DNA of 64,000 nt, taken from NCBI GenBank assembly GCA_002721305.1, contig PBKA01000006.1, positions 186,001-250,000 of the forward strand, given 5' to 3'. Both the position numbers and the translations under genes were made by a program. Under the pieces are notes generated by a model. The model saw nothing but the letters and a program-made list of their open reading frames with translations. It was not told the origin of the DNA and did no database searches. Source of the DNA: Acidimicrobiaceae bacterium (GTDB lineage: Bacteria > Actinomycetota > Acidimicrobiia > Acidimicrobiales > Poriferisodalaceae). Numbering within the stretch: position 1 is the first letter of the stretch; each line of letters starts with the position of its first letter. Shown here in pieces: positions 25,377 through 34,589 of the stretch.

Positions 25377-28300
25377 ATGACGCGGATTCGTCTTGCAGCC
25401 GATATCGGTGGAACATTTACCGATATTGCACTTGAGACTCCTGACAACCTTCACACCACCAAAGTCCTCACCACCCCTCAAGAGCCTGCAACAGCGGTAC
25501 TTCAGGGAATAGAGGATGTCTTGATCGAGGCCAAGCTTCTCGCTAGCGACGTTGACGTATTCGTGCACGGTACGACTCTTGCCACAAACGCCCTGATCGA
25601 AAGAAGCGGCGCAGTTACAGCACTACTCACAACTGCAGGTATGCGCGACTCCGTTGAAATGGCGCACGAAAACCGATTCGAACAATACGACTTAGCTATG
25701 ACACGACCGGAACCCCTTGTCCCCCGAGACCTCCGCTTCGGCATACCCGAAAGACTGGATTCAACAGGCCGCGTGCTTCGGGATTTAGAGATCAGCGAAC
25801 TCGAAGAATCGATTCGCGCCATGAAGGAAAGCGCCGTCGAAAGCGTTGCCATCGGCTTCCTCCACAGTTACATGAACGCGGAACATGAGCAACGAGCAGC
25901 TGACTTTGTGCGAGCTCACTGGCCGGATGTCGCTATCTCCCTGTCCAGCGAGGTGTGTCCGGAGATCCGAGAATACGAACGTCTGTCAACGACATGCGCC
26001 AATGCCTACATCCAGCCCTTGCTCACCCGTTACTTGGAAGATCTCGAATCTCGTAGACGCTCATTAGGAATGACTTGCCCAATGCTCCTAATGCAATCGG
26101 GCGGAGGACTCGGAACGCTCGAAGACGCTCTTCGTTTCCCTGTCCGGCTCGTCGAAAGTGGACCCGCCGGAGGAGCGTTGTTGTCTGCTGAATTGGCCCG
26201 CTCCTTCGAACTGGACAAGGCCTTGAGTTTTGATATGGGCGGAACCACAGCGAAGCTCTGCATCATCAACGGCGGCCACCCCCGAACGTCACGAGAGTTC
26301 GAGGTAGGACGCGAATATAGGTTCCTATCGGGCAGTGGATTGCCTTTGCGCTTACCAGTGATCGAGATGGTCGAAATCGGTGCCGGTGGATCATCGATCG
26401 CTCAACTTGATGAGTTGGGGCGCATCGCGGTCGGTCCAACTAGCGCCGGCAGTGAACCCGGCCCCGCTTGCTACGGTCGAGGCGGCAAGGCACCGACAGT
26501 CACCGACGCTGACGTTGCCTTGGGTCGTATTCTGCCTGACGGCTTTTCGGACGGCGACCTCAACTTTTCCAAGGAAGCTGCGATTCAGGCAATTGCCGGA
26601 GCACTCACCGGCGAAGGTTCTTTGGACACCCAGTTGGCGGCCATCGGAATCGTGGAGACGGTTGACGAAAATATGGCCAGCGCGGGGCGGGTCCACGCGA
26701 TCGAGCAAGGATGCGACATCACCGACGGTACCCTGATCGCGTTTGGCGGAGCAGCTCCCCTCCATGCCGTCCGTGTCGCTGAGAAACTCGGTATTTCCGA
26801 CGTGATTGTTCCCAGCGGAGCGGGCGTCGGTTCAGCAATTGGTTTTTTGCACGCTCCCGCATCCCACGAAAATGTCAGAACGCGGTACGTCCATCTGGAT
26901 ACACTCGACGTTAACGACCTCACCACAATGCTTGAAGAGATGCTCCGCGAATCGGAACAAATTGTGCGTCGAGCCGCTCAGGGTTCAGAGTTGACCCAAA
27001 GCGCTAAGGCATTCATGCGATACGCGGGTCAGGGCCACGAAATAACTGTCGACCTCGATCTCGACGAGATTCTCTGCACTCCTCAACCGGACGCCGCCCA
27101 CCTTCAAAAGGTGTTGGAAGAGGCATTCGTAGACGAATATCGGCGCCTTTACGGACGCGAAATCACTGGACTGGGGGTCGAGACCTTGAGCTGGGTTGCG
27201 ACCGTGAGCTCACCGCCACGAGTACCGCCGCTTGAAAATTCGGACGCCCCAAAACGGACGATCACAGATTTGCAGACAACCATGGCAGCTGATTCTGCAA
27301 CTGCGACAATGACACCGACGTCAATAGTCCGCCGTGGCGATCTTCAAGGCCTCTGTGTCGAAGGCCCCGTCCTCATCACTGAGGATCAGACCACTACCTT
27401 CGTTCCAACGTCGTATCGCGCATGGCTGACAGAAAACGGACATCTTCGAATCCAAAACCAAACCGTGTTGTCCGACGACACCGATACCAATCGCTCCCAA
27501 GCTTTAGAAATTCTGAATAGAGACATCATGTGGAACCGCCTGATCGCGGTGGTACAAGAACAGGCCACCACCCTCGTCCGGTCCGCATTTTCGACTTCTA
27601 CTCGCGAAGCGGGCGACCTCTCCGCAGGGGTCTTTGATCCACAGGGCCGGATGCTGGCTCAATCGGTGACGGGCACACCAGGTCACGTCAATTCGATGGC
27701 TGCTTCTGTCGGCCATTTCTTGGACGAGTTTCCTGTTCACGCGATGCGACCTGGTGACATTTATCTGACTAATGATCCCTGGAAGGGAACCGGCCACCTT
27801 TTCGACGTTGTCGTCGTTACACCCGTGTTCCGTGGGGACCGAGTAGTGGCACTTTTTGCTTTCACAAGTCATGTGGTCGATATCGGCGGAGTTGGTTTTA
27901 GCTCGGCTTCTCGTGAAATCTTCCACGAAGGCCTGCAGTTGCCAATCATGCGATTCGCCGCAGAGGACGTATTTGACCCCAACGTCGTGAAAATCATTGA
28001 GACCAATGTTCGAGACAGCGTCCAAGTCATGGGTGACATATATTCGCTCGCGGCGTGCAACCGGGTCGGTGCGCTGCGTCTCATTGAGATGATGGACGAG
28101 TACAACCTCGACGATCTCGATGAACTGGGCGACTACATCATCGATACCTCTCGCTCAGCAATGCTCAAAGAAATAGCGACCCTCCCCAGAGGAACCTGGA
28201 GATCCTCCATGAGGGTCGATGGTGTCGACACACCTCTCGACATCGTGACGGAATTAGAGATAAACAAAGACGGGATAGCTGTTTCCTTCGAGGGAACGAG

Positions 28301-29105
28301 CAGCGTGCAACCTCACGGCATCAACGTCCCCATGTCTTACACCGACGCATATACATCGTTCGGTGTGCGTTGCATTATCGGCCCAAACATCCCGAACAAC
28401 GCGGGTTCTCTCCAAGTCATTGCAGTCTCGGCACCCTCTGGGTGCATCCTGAACGCCCCTCGTCCGGCAGCAGTGAACATCCGCCACGTCATGGGCCAAA
28501 TGCTTCCAGATGCGGTCTACGGCTGCCTTACCCAAATTATTCCGGAAAGGGTTCCCGCTGAAGGAACTAGCTCCCTGTGGAATCTACTGGCAAGCGGCTC
28601 CTGGGATGACGACTCCGATGGGACATTCATGATGATGAGTTTCAACTCAGGGGGCGCCGGAGCACGTCCAGGTCAAGACGGTTTGTCGGCAACCGCTTTC
28701 CCGAGCGGCGTGCGCAACATGCCTGTTGAAATCAACGAAGTTGTCTCCCCACTCATCTTTTGGCGTAAAGAGTTCCGCCCAGATTCAGGAGGTGACGGAC
28801 AATTCCGAGGCGGTTTAGGACAGATTGTCGAACTTGGCCACAGAACCGACGGGGAGTTCCTTTTCAGCGCAACTTATGAGCGGGTGCAGCATCCGGCTAG
28901 AGGACGCCAAGGCGGATCCGACGGTTTACCTGGGCGCCTCAGTCTCGACGATGGAACCGCGGTCCCTGCGAAAGGAAACACGTTGGTACCTGCAGGACGC
29001 CACCTGATCGTAGAGTTTCCAGGAGGAGGGGGCTTGGGAGACCCTGAGCACCGAACCAAAGAAGCTCGACATCGCGATAAGAGATTAGGGTACGTAACGT
29101 CTTGA
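25377..29105 (+). CDS. Fused hydantoinase/5-oxoprolinase (HyuA-HyuB in one chain)
   Basis: A 1242-residue protein in which HyuA- and HyuB-type subunits are joined, as in eukaryotic and some bacterial 5-oxoprolinases. Residues 1 to about 690 form the ATP-dependent A part, with phosphate motifs ADIGGTFTDIAL (8-19) and FDMGGTTAKL. From about residue 712 the B part begins (ILNRDIMWNRLIAVVQEQA) and contains GDLSAGVFD, PGHVNSM and DIYLTNDPW, the metal/substrate motifs of HyuB. Expected reaction: ATP-driven hydrolysis of a lactam or hydantoin ring. True 5-oxoprolinase is about this length. The neighbouring acyl-CoA dehydrogenase and CoA-transferases hint at a different lactam or cyclic amide. The next gene starts 17 bases downstream. 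Confidence 0.88.
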   Translation: MTRIRLAADIGGTFTDIALETPDNLHTTKVLTTPQEPATAVLQGIEDVLIEAKLLASDVDVFVHGTTLATNALIERSGAVTALLTTAGMRDSVEMAHENRFEQYDLAMTRPEPLVPRDLRFGIPERLDSTGRVLRDLEISELEESIRAMKESAVESVAIGFLHSYMNAEHEQRAADFVRAHWPDVAISLSSEVCPEIREYERLSTTCANAYIQPLLTRYLEDLESRRRSLGMTCPMLLMQSGGGLGTLEDALRFPVRLVESGPAGGALLSAELARSFELDKALSFDMGGTTAKLCIINGGHPRTSREFEVGREYRFLSGSGLPLRLPVIEMVEIGAGGSSIAQLDELGRIAVGPTSAGSEPGPACYGRGGKAPTVTDADVALGRILPDGFSDGDLNFSKEAAIQAIAGALTGEGSLDTQLAAIGIVETVDENMASAGRVHAIEQGCDITDGTLIAFGGAAPLHAVRVAEKLGISDVIVPSGAGVGSAIGFLHAPASHENVRTRYVHLDTLDVNDLTTMLEEMLRESEQIVRRAAQGSELTQSAKAFMRYAGQGHEITVDLDLDEILCTPQPDAAHLQKVLEEAFVDEYRRLYGREITGLGVETLSWVATVSSPPRVPPLENSDAPKRTITDLQTTMAADSATATMTPTSIVRRGDLQGLCVEGPVLITEDQTTTFVPTSYRAWLTENGHLRIQNQTVLSDDTDTNRSQALEILNRDIMWNRLIAVVQEQATTLVRSAFSTSTREAGDLSAGVFDPQGRMLAQSVTGTPGHVNSMAASVGHFLDEFPVHAMRPGDIYLTNDPWKGTGHLFDVVVVTPVFRGDRVVALFAFTSHVVDIGGVGFSSASREIFHEGLQLPIMRFAAEDVFDPNVVKIIETNVRDSVQVMGDIYSLAACNRVGALRLIEMMDEYNLDDLDELGDYIIDTSRSAMLKEIATLPRGTWRSSMRVDGVDTPLDIVTELEINKDGIAVSFEGTSSVQPHGINVPMSYTDAYTSFGVRCIIGPNIPNNAGSLQVIAVSAPSGCILNAPRPAAVNIRHVMGQMLPDAVYGCLTQIIPERVPAEGTSSLWNLLASGSWDDDSDGTFMMMSFNSGGAGARPGQDGLSATAFPSGVRNMPVEINEVVSPLIFWRKEFRPDSGGDGQFRGGLGQIVELGHRTDGEFLFSATYERVQHPARGRQGGSDGLPGRLSLDDGTAVPAKGNTLVPAGRHLIVEFPGGGGLGDPEHRTKEARHRDKRLGYVTS

Positions 29106-29122
29106 GCTTTGGGGGAAGCGAC

Positions 29123-30457
29123 ATGACACAGGCCGAGGAACAGTTGCCGCTTAGCGGGATAAGGGTCTTTGAGTTAGGGATAGCTATTGCTTCACCCTTC
29201 TGCGGCAGATTGATGGCCCACTTCGGCGCGGATGTGCTCAAAATTGAGTCGCGGACGAGTCCCGATGTAGTGCGTTTGCTTGGCTCCGCTTGGTTGAGGG
29301 ACAGAGAAGACCTCGCTTCCATCGCCGGAGATACCAGCCCGTACGTCTCCGAGATGAACGCCTCAAAGCGTAGTGTTGGTCTAGAACTCAAGACTGAACA
29401 GGGCAGAGCGACGGCAATGACCCTCATCGCCGAATGCGATGTGTTCTTGGCTAACTTCGGTGCTCGAGCACTCGCTGATCTCGGTTTCGACTACGAGGCT
29501 GTCAAGGCAGTCAATCCCGAAATCGTCTATGTACAACTACCTGGATTTGGCAGCAACCCGGAGATGCCCTATTACCCGTTCGTCGCCTGGGGCCCCAACC
29601 AAGCACCCCTTGTCGGAATGGATGACTTCACCGGCCATAGCGATGATCCCCCTGCTGGCATAGCGACGGTCGCCCCACCCGACTACATGTCAGCTTTGCA
29701 TGCGGCAATAGCCACACTCACCGGACTAGAGCAACGCGACCTCACCGGGAAAGGAGTTCACGTCGACATCAGCCAATTCGAAACCACTTTGGCGTTACTT
29801 GGACCATTCGTCATGGACTATGACCTAACTGGAACCGTATACAGCCGAATGGGAAACCGTTCAATGTGGGGTGCACCACAAGGCGTCTACCCCTGCGCTG
29901 GGGACGAACGGTGGATAGCCATTAGCGCCTCCGACGAAGATGATTGGGACACCCTACGGGAACTCGTCGGGGACGCCATTGATTCGAAATTCGACGACCC
30001 CAGCCTCCGTCTCGCTCAACAAGACGAGTTAGACGAACAATTAGCGACATGGACCGTCAACTTCCAGGTAGAAGATTTGGCTCACCGTCTTCAAAAACAT
30101 GGCATCGCAGCTCATACAGTTTCAACCAATGAAGATCTGCTACACGACACCCATGTCATCAGTCGGAACTGGTACCAAGTCGCCCCGTCAAAGCGGCTGG
30201 GAAGAGACGTATTCAGCGGCAGCGCCGTCAAACTCGACGGCACTTCAGGAACGTGGTCTCACGCAGGGCCATCCATGGGTCAACACACCCGCGAAGTACT
30301 GCGCGAGCTCGCTGGGCTGAGCGATGTCCAAATTGATGAACTGGTCGAGACAGCCGCCGCATTCGAGCCAGTTGATCCTGAAACAGTGACGACACGGCCC
30401 TGGGATGATTGGATCCATATGTTCCTCCCCGGCGTCGAGGATGCGAGGGACCTCTGA
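29123..30457 (+). CDS. CaiB/BaiF family CoA-transferase, subunit with catalytic Asp
   Basis: A 444-residue family III CoA-transferase. The expected catalytic Asp is Asp187 (APPDYMSA), exactly 21 residues before the TGKG turn, as in the copy at 477-1673. The CoA-binding N-terminus (FGADVLKIE) is normal. ATG 29123 follows GGGGGAAG 5 bases upstream; a TTG at 29102 overlapping the previous stop is less likely. Its stop shares one base with the start of the next CaiB gene (TGATG), the classical sign of tightly coupled synthesis of two partner subunits. Confidence 0.88.
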   Translation: MTQAEEQLPLSGIRVFELGIAIASPFCGRLMAHFGADVLKIESRTSPDVVRLLGSAWLRDREDLASIAGDTSPYVSEMNASKRSVGLELKTEQGRATAMTLIAECDVFLANFGARALADLGFDYEAVKAVNPEIVYVQLPGFGSNPEMPYYPFVAWGPNQAPLVGMDDFTGHSDDPPAGIATVAPPDYMSALHAAIATLTGLEQRDLTGKGVHVDISQFETTLALLGPFVMDYDLTGTVYSRMGNRSMWGAPQGVYPCAGDERWIAISASDEDDWDTLRELVGDAIDSKFDDPSLRLAQQDELDEQLATWTVNFQVEDLAHRLQKHGIAAHTVSTNEDLLHDTHVISRNWYQVAPSKRLGRDVFSGSAVKLDGTSGTWSHAGPSMGQHTREVLRELAGLSDVQIDELVETAAAFEPVDPETVTTRPWDDWIHMFLPGVEDARDL

Positions 30458-31584
30458 TGAGCGGGCCCTATACCGGCATAAAGGTGATCGACACCACCGG
30501 CCTTACCGGTGCCTACGCAACGCGACTCTTCGCCGGACTGGGCGCCGAAGTAGTTCGACTCGAACCTCCCGAAGGGTCCTCACTGAGGCGATTGGCACCG
30601 TTTGTTGAGACACTCGAACCGCCAGAAAATAGTTTGTGGTGGAACTACTTGGCTATGGGCACACGAAGCGTTGTCATCGACCCAGGAGATAGCGCCTCTC
30701 TTGCACAGGTCGTGTCACAAGCAGACGTAATTTTCGAAGATCAATTGCCCGAAAATGCAATGTTTCCCGACGAAGCCGTGAACCCCGCAACTATCCGAAC
30801 CCGGATTCTCCCATTCGGACTGACCGGTCCAAAGCGGGGCTGGCAGAGTTCCAATCTCATTGCATGGGCAGCCTCAGGCATCCTCTACACCACAGGCTTT
30901 ACGGACCGCGCACCAGTTGCGCCCGCAGCCCCGGTGCAACTGATTTGTCACGCGGCGGGCGCATCGGCCCTGGCCGGAACTCTCCTTGCGTTACGTTCCA
31001 AAAGACTTACCGGCAATGCCCAAAACATTGAAGTCTCAATGCAGGAAGCCGCCCTAGCTATCGCACCCGAAACAGGCGTCCCGATGCTGTTGGATGACAG
31101 GGTTCATCGGCAACGCACAGGTAATCGGAGGGACTTAGGGCGCCCCTTCGGTCTTTACCCGTGCAAAGACGGGTTCGTTTCACTGATCGTGCTTATGCCC
31201 AGACACTGGCTTGCTATGGCTCAGTGGGTGGCCGAAACCACCGGCAACGAAAGCATCACCGAAGCTGTCTTCGAAGACAATGCTGTGCGCATTGAAGCCA
31301 AGGACCTGATTGATGAATGGGTTGAAGAGCTGACGACTCAGGGAACTCGCCTTGAACTTTTCGAAGAGGGACAACGACGAGGAATACCGATTACGCCTGT
31401 CAATACAATTGATGCCCTGGTCGACGATCCCCACCTCAAGGCCGCTGGATACTGGTCATCGACCGAACTCCAAGATGGCACGGAGGTGACCGTTCCCGGT
31501 GCACCCTTTAGGACAAATGCTCAGTGGTGGTCGACAAGTCGCGCCCCGCTTCTCGGAGAACACACCGGCTTGTACCTCACTTAG
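30457..31584 (+). CDS. CaiB/BaiF family protein, catalytic Asp replaced by Cys
   Basis: A 375-residue family III CoA-transferase homologue. The position of the catalytic Asp is occupied by Cys164 (LICHAAG), with the same 21-residue spacing to the following LTGN turn as in the two other CaiB copies, so the replacement is clear. It is probably inactive alone and forms a heteromer with the preceding gene product, as known for the BbsE/BbsF CoA-transferase. The ATG overlaps the previous stop by one base. Ends 3 bases before a convergent VOC gene. Confidence 0.85.
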   Translation: MSGPYTGIKVIDTTGLTGAYATRLFAGLGAEVVRLEPPEGSSLRRLAPFVETLEPPENSLWWNYLAMGTRSVVIDPGDSASLAQVVSQADVIFEDQLPENAMFPDEAVNPATIRTRILPFGLTGPKRGWQSSNLIAWAASGILYTTGFTDRAPVAPAAPVQLICHAAGASALAGTLLALRSKRLTGNAQNIEVSMQEAALAIAPETGVPMLLDDRVHRQRTGNRRDLGRPFGLYPCKDGFVSLIVLMPRHWLAMAQWVAETTGNESITEAVFEDNAVRIEAKDLIDEWVEELTTQGTRLELFEEGQRRGIPITPVNTIDALVDDPHLKAAGYWSSTELQDGTEVTVPGAPFRTNAQWWSTSRAPLLGEHTGLYLT

Positions 31585-31587
31585 GGA

Positions 31588-32394
31588 TTATCCGACGAGG
31601 TTGAATTTCATCCCACACACCTCGATTGTCCCTTGGTCACAAGCCAGCCCGAAATGCTCCGCTCGCTCTATTAGTGTCACCGGATCCGAGGCGTGGACGT
31701 CTATGCCTCGAAGCCCTTCTGGCCGTCCGTCTGACGGAGTGACGAATCGAACCGGGCCATCTGTAGTTGAAATGCTCGGCTGTCCGTCGGTCACGCCGAC
31801 TTCTTGCTGGAGCAGGTCACCCCACCGCCTCGCCAACTGGTCCGGTTCAGGGGTCTGAATCTCAGCCCCGATAATCGCGTCGATCATGTCGGTATTCCGA
31901 TGTTCTTTCCAGTCCTTTTCGACGGGCCACCAGTCACCGTCGACCGCTTCCTCGTTTTCACACCATCGCAACTCGACGAGGCAGCCAGGGAGATCCTTCG
32001 GATGTACATGGATAGCGTCGCTCTCGCTCTCGCTGATATCGCCGCCAGCTACGAGCCGCACCCCCAGGTCGCCCAAATGAGTTAGGTGCGACTCATAATC
32101 CGAACGCTTCACCTGAAAGAGCAACATATAACCGCCCGGACCGCTTCGGCGTTCGATGTAACGTCCCCCTGCCGACGCCGGACCGGGTTCCAACGGTGTC
32201 ACCAGCTCTAGGAACTGATTACCGATCGGCATCACAAAGTTTTTGAGGCCGAAAATGCTCACCCCAGCCTCATGACCTGGCCTGTGTCCGGGATCCCTGT
32301 ACGCCACGTCAAGGCCGAACACTTCCCGCAAAGCCTGTTCTGTATGGTCGTACTGATCCCCGACCATCGCTACTTGACGAAGTCGCAAATCCAT
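31588..32394 (-). CDS. VOC (glyoxalase-fold) family protein
   Basis: A 268-residue protein with two glyoxalase/VOC-like modules. The first (LRQVAMVGDQ, GNQFLELVTPL) shows a beta-alpha-beta-beta-beta pattern with a Glu metal position, but the usual N-terminal His is not evident. The second begins around GAEIQTPEPDQLARRWGDLL and ends with GIDVHASD. Similar proteins are often annotated as glyoxalase-like without known substrate. ATG 32394 is used because AAGG lies 7 bases upstream; GTG 32397 is also in frame. A 137-base gap upstream contains an 8-base inverted repeat (32410-32417 and 32487-32494). Confidence 0.7.
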   Translation of the reverse strand: MDLRLRQVAMVGDQYDHTEQALREVFGLDVAYRDPGHRPGHEAGVSIFGLKNFVMPIGNQFLELVTPLEPGPASAGGRYIERRSGPGGYMLLFQVKRSDYESHLTHLGDLGVRLVAGGDISESESDAIHVHPKDLPGCLVELRWCENEEAVDGDWWPVEKDWKEHRNTDMIDAIIGAEIQTPEPDQLARRWGDLLQQEVGVTDGQPSISTTDGPVRFVTPSDGRPEGLRGIDVHASDPVTLIERAEHFGLACDQGTIEVCGMKFNLVG

Positions 32395-32531
32395 CACAAC
32401 ACCTTAAAACCTATCTCCGGGCGTTGTAGCTGCCCGCAGGTCCCGGACATCAAAATGGTGCCTGGTTGAAACCCCCTATGACCAAAGAGATAGGCCGGAG
32501 AGAACAGTCTATAAGTGCCAATTGTCCGTCT

Positions 32532-33419
32532 TTAATGGCGCAGCGGTGTCGCTACATCTGAGAGAAACAAGTCGACCTCTCCTGGCGACTCCGGATTCCC
32601 GAAATCCAACACGAAGTGTTCGAACCCCGCGTTAATCAAGTCATGCAGCATGTCTGCGAACGCAGTTGCTTCTTCCCCGGTTCGAGGCAACGGCTTCTCA
32701 ATGGTGAGTGAAAATTGAACATCTGCTCGCTCACGACCGCACCGCTCTAACTCTTGGATCATTACGTCCCGCTTCCGGATCAGGGACTCTTTGTTCCCCC
32801 TCCAAACGGTGTTCCAGATATCTGCGTGACGAGCCGCTAACGGTATGCCCACTTGTTCGCCCGACGTTCCGACGCAGATTGGCGGCGCTGTTTCAGGCAA
32901 GGGTGGTGCAGCTGCTCCATCAATCCGAAAGAACTCACCTTCGAAGTGTGGCTCGTCCTGTGACCACATCAACCGGCAAATAGTTATCGTTTCCTCTAGC
33001 TGACTGAATCGAACACTTGGTTTCGGGAATTCATATCCGTATGACAAGTACTCCTCTTCTCTCCACCCTGCGCCGATGCCAAGGATGAAGCGGTTGTCAC
33101 TCAAATATTGAAGAGTGCTGGCCATTTTCGCTGTCAGAGCAGGTGGCCGATACCCGACTCCCAGAACATGGTGACATAAATCAATATCAGGAAATTTTGC
33201 CGCACACCAAGTCAGGGTCGTCCACGCTTCAAGAAACGGGTCCGTCTTCTGATCAAATCCATAAAAGTGATCCGCTATCCACAAACTGTCAAAATGCGGA
33301 GTTACCGCAGGAAGGATGTGGTCACACTGATATTGGACGATTGGTTGGTATCGGCTCCACTGGTTCCCGATCACCGGAGACAGCCAGCCGAACCTCAGAC
33401 CCCGAGAACTAGTTCCCAC
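32532..33419 (-). CDS. F420/FMN-dependent LLM-class oxidoreductase
   Basis: A 295-residue luciferase-fold oxidoreductase of the F420-associated subgroup. SLWIADHFYGF near the N-terminus is the family active-site segment. Also present are HHVLGVGYRPPALTAKMAS, SDNRFILGIGAGWREEEY (a strong subgroup motif) and PPICVGTSGEQ (cofactor phosphate loop). Members transfer hydride to or from F420, or oxygenate substrates with FMNH2. It lies 29 bases after the aminotransferase gene on the same strand, so it is probably co-transcribed. Substrate unknown. Confidence 0.85.
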   Translation of the reverse strand: MGTSSRGLRFGWLSPVIGNQWSRYQPIVQYQCDHILPAVTPHFDSLWIADHFYGFDQKTDPFLEAWTTLTWCAAKFPDIDLCHHVLGVGYRPPALTAKMASTLQYLSDNRFILGIGAGWREEEYLSYGYEFPKPSVRFSQLEETITICRLMWSQDEPHFEGEFFRIDGAAAPPLPETAPPICVGTSGEQVGIPLAARHADIWNTVWRGNKESLIRKRDVMIQELERCGRERADVQFSLTIEKPLPRTGEEATAFADMLHDLINAGFEHFVLDFGNPESPGEVDLFLSDVATPLRH

Positions 33420-33448
33420 CTTGAGACCTCTCGCTCAGGGGCACTACG

Positions 33449-34474
33449 TCAGCTCCGGACGGTCGTACGCCAACCATGGGGGTCGTCGCCACTGCCATTC
33501 TGAATCGCCACCAGACTTTCTCTGAGCCGCAGCGTGTTGCTTCCGGGTTCACCATCTCCGAAAACGATTTTCGAATTCCCCCGCAGCATGGTTCCAACGG
33601 GTGAAAGTACAGCAGCAGTCCCGGACAAAAATGCTTCACCACGGCCCGCCCAGTTCTCGAGCTCGTCCAACTCAATCGGCCGTTCTTGTACCTCGTACCC
33701 CAAATCTTCGGCTAGTGCTATCACGGAGGAACGCGTAACACCGTGAAGAAAGGAGCTGTCCAGCTGTCGCGTCACAACACGGTCATTATCCGCGAGAAAA
33801 AAATTGGCGGCTCCCGTTTCCGTAATGTCGCCACCAGTTGCAAACAAGATTTGATCGACTGCTGCGTTCTCCGCCATCGCATCCAAGGTGGGCGATAAGG
33901 CCATCGCATAGTTGGCACCCGACTTAACCATGCCGAATTGAGGGGTAGTGCGTGGAATCTCCTCCTCCACCAACAAAGTCAATGGTCTCACCCCACCTTT
34001 GAAATAGTCACCGACCGGGCAGTTCACGATGTACAGCAACGCCTCAGACGTGGGTGTCGCCGCCGCTCCAATGTTCGGTTCGGTCCCAATGAGAGTTGGT
34101 CTGATGTACAAGGAACCAGGTGGAGGTGGAACCTCCCCAACATTGGCTTCGACCGTGTCTACGATCATCTGCCGTAAAACTGCGGCGTCTAACGCGGGCA
34201 ACCTCAAGAGCTCCGCGCTCTGACACATGCGTGCAACATGGTCATCAAGACGAAAGATTGCAAGCGAACCATCAACTTGCCAGTGAGCCTTGAGGCCCTC
34301 GAATATGGCGCTTCCATAATGAAGGGCGTGGGCCGCTGGACTCAAAGAAAAATCGCCGTAGGGCTCAACGTTGCCGCCATATTCATAGACGCCGTCCTTT
34401 GTGGGGGCGGTTGTCATCCAGTCACAAAACACAGTGCCGAAGGGCACCGTCATCGGATCCGGTTTCTCACTCAT
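33449..34474 (-). CDS. ilvE: Branched-chain amino acid aminotransferase
   Basis: A 341-residue fold-type IV PLP aminotransferase that interconverts Leu, Ile and Val with their 2-oxo acids. Features: ALHYGSAIFEGLKA (substrate loop), YIRPTLIGTEPNIG, the PLP-lysine segment FGMVKSGANYA, and ITETGAANFF followed by LDSSFLHGVTRSSVI, all characteristic of class II BCATs. Length is normal. The ATG at 34474 is 115 bases from the start of the divergent FadB-like gene. That spacer includes a short palindrome, CCGCAATGCGG, at 34503-34513. Confidence 0.92.
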   Translation of the reverse strand: MSEKPDPMTVPFGTVFCDWMTTAPTKDGVYEYGGNVEPYGDFSLSPAAHALHYGSAIFEGLKAHWQVDGSLAIFRLDDHVARMCQSAELLRLPALDAAVLRQMIVDTVEANVGEVPPPPGSLYIRPTLIGTEPNIGAAATPTSEALLYIVNCPVGDYFKGGVRPLTLLVEEEIPRTTPQFGMVKSGANYAMALSPTLDAMAENAAVDQILFATGGDITETGAANFFLADNDRVVTRQLDSSFLHGVTRSSVIALAEDLGYEVQERPIELDELENWAGRGEAFLSGTAAVLSPVGTMLRGNSKIVFGDGEPGSNTLRLRESLVAIQNGSGDDPHGWRTTVRS

Positions 34475-34589
34475 GGCAGCTCCCTCTGAGTTTGAGACTC
34501 TACCGCAATGCGGAGAAGATCAAATCGGATTTGCCGTCGATGCCCCACTCGATAGGACTTTGGTCCGCTCTGTCCCCTACGTTGTGCAT

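Noticed and set aside
24206..31584. A hydantoin utilisation operon
   Set aside because: No hydantoin racemase, dihydropyrimidinase or carbamoylase is present; the neighbours are CoA-linked enzymes.
32410..32494. Inverted repeat CCTATCTC ... GAGATAGG upstream of the VOC gene
   Set aside because: Eight-base arms about 70 bases apart occur by chance at this scale; no supporting promoter or second copy was seen.
34503..34513. Palindrome CCGCAATGCGG between ilvE and the FadB-type gene
   Set aside because: Only 5-base arms; kept as a remark but not strong enough to call an operator.
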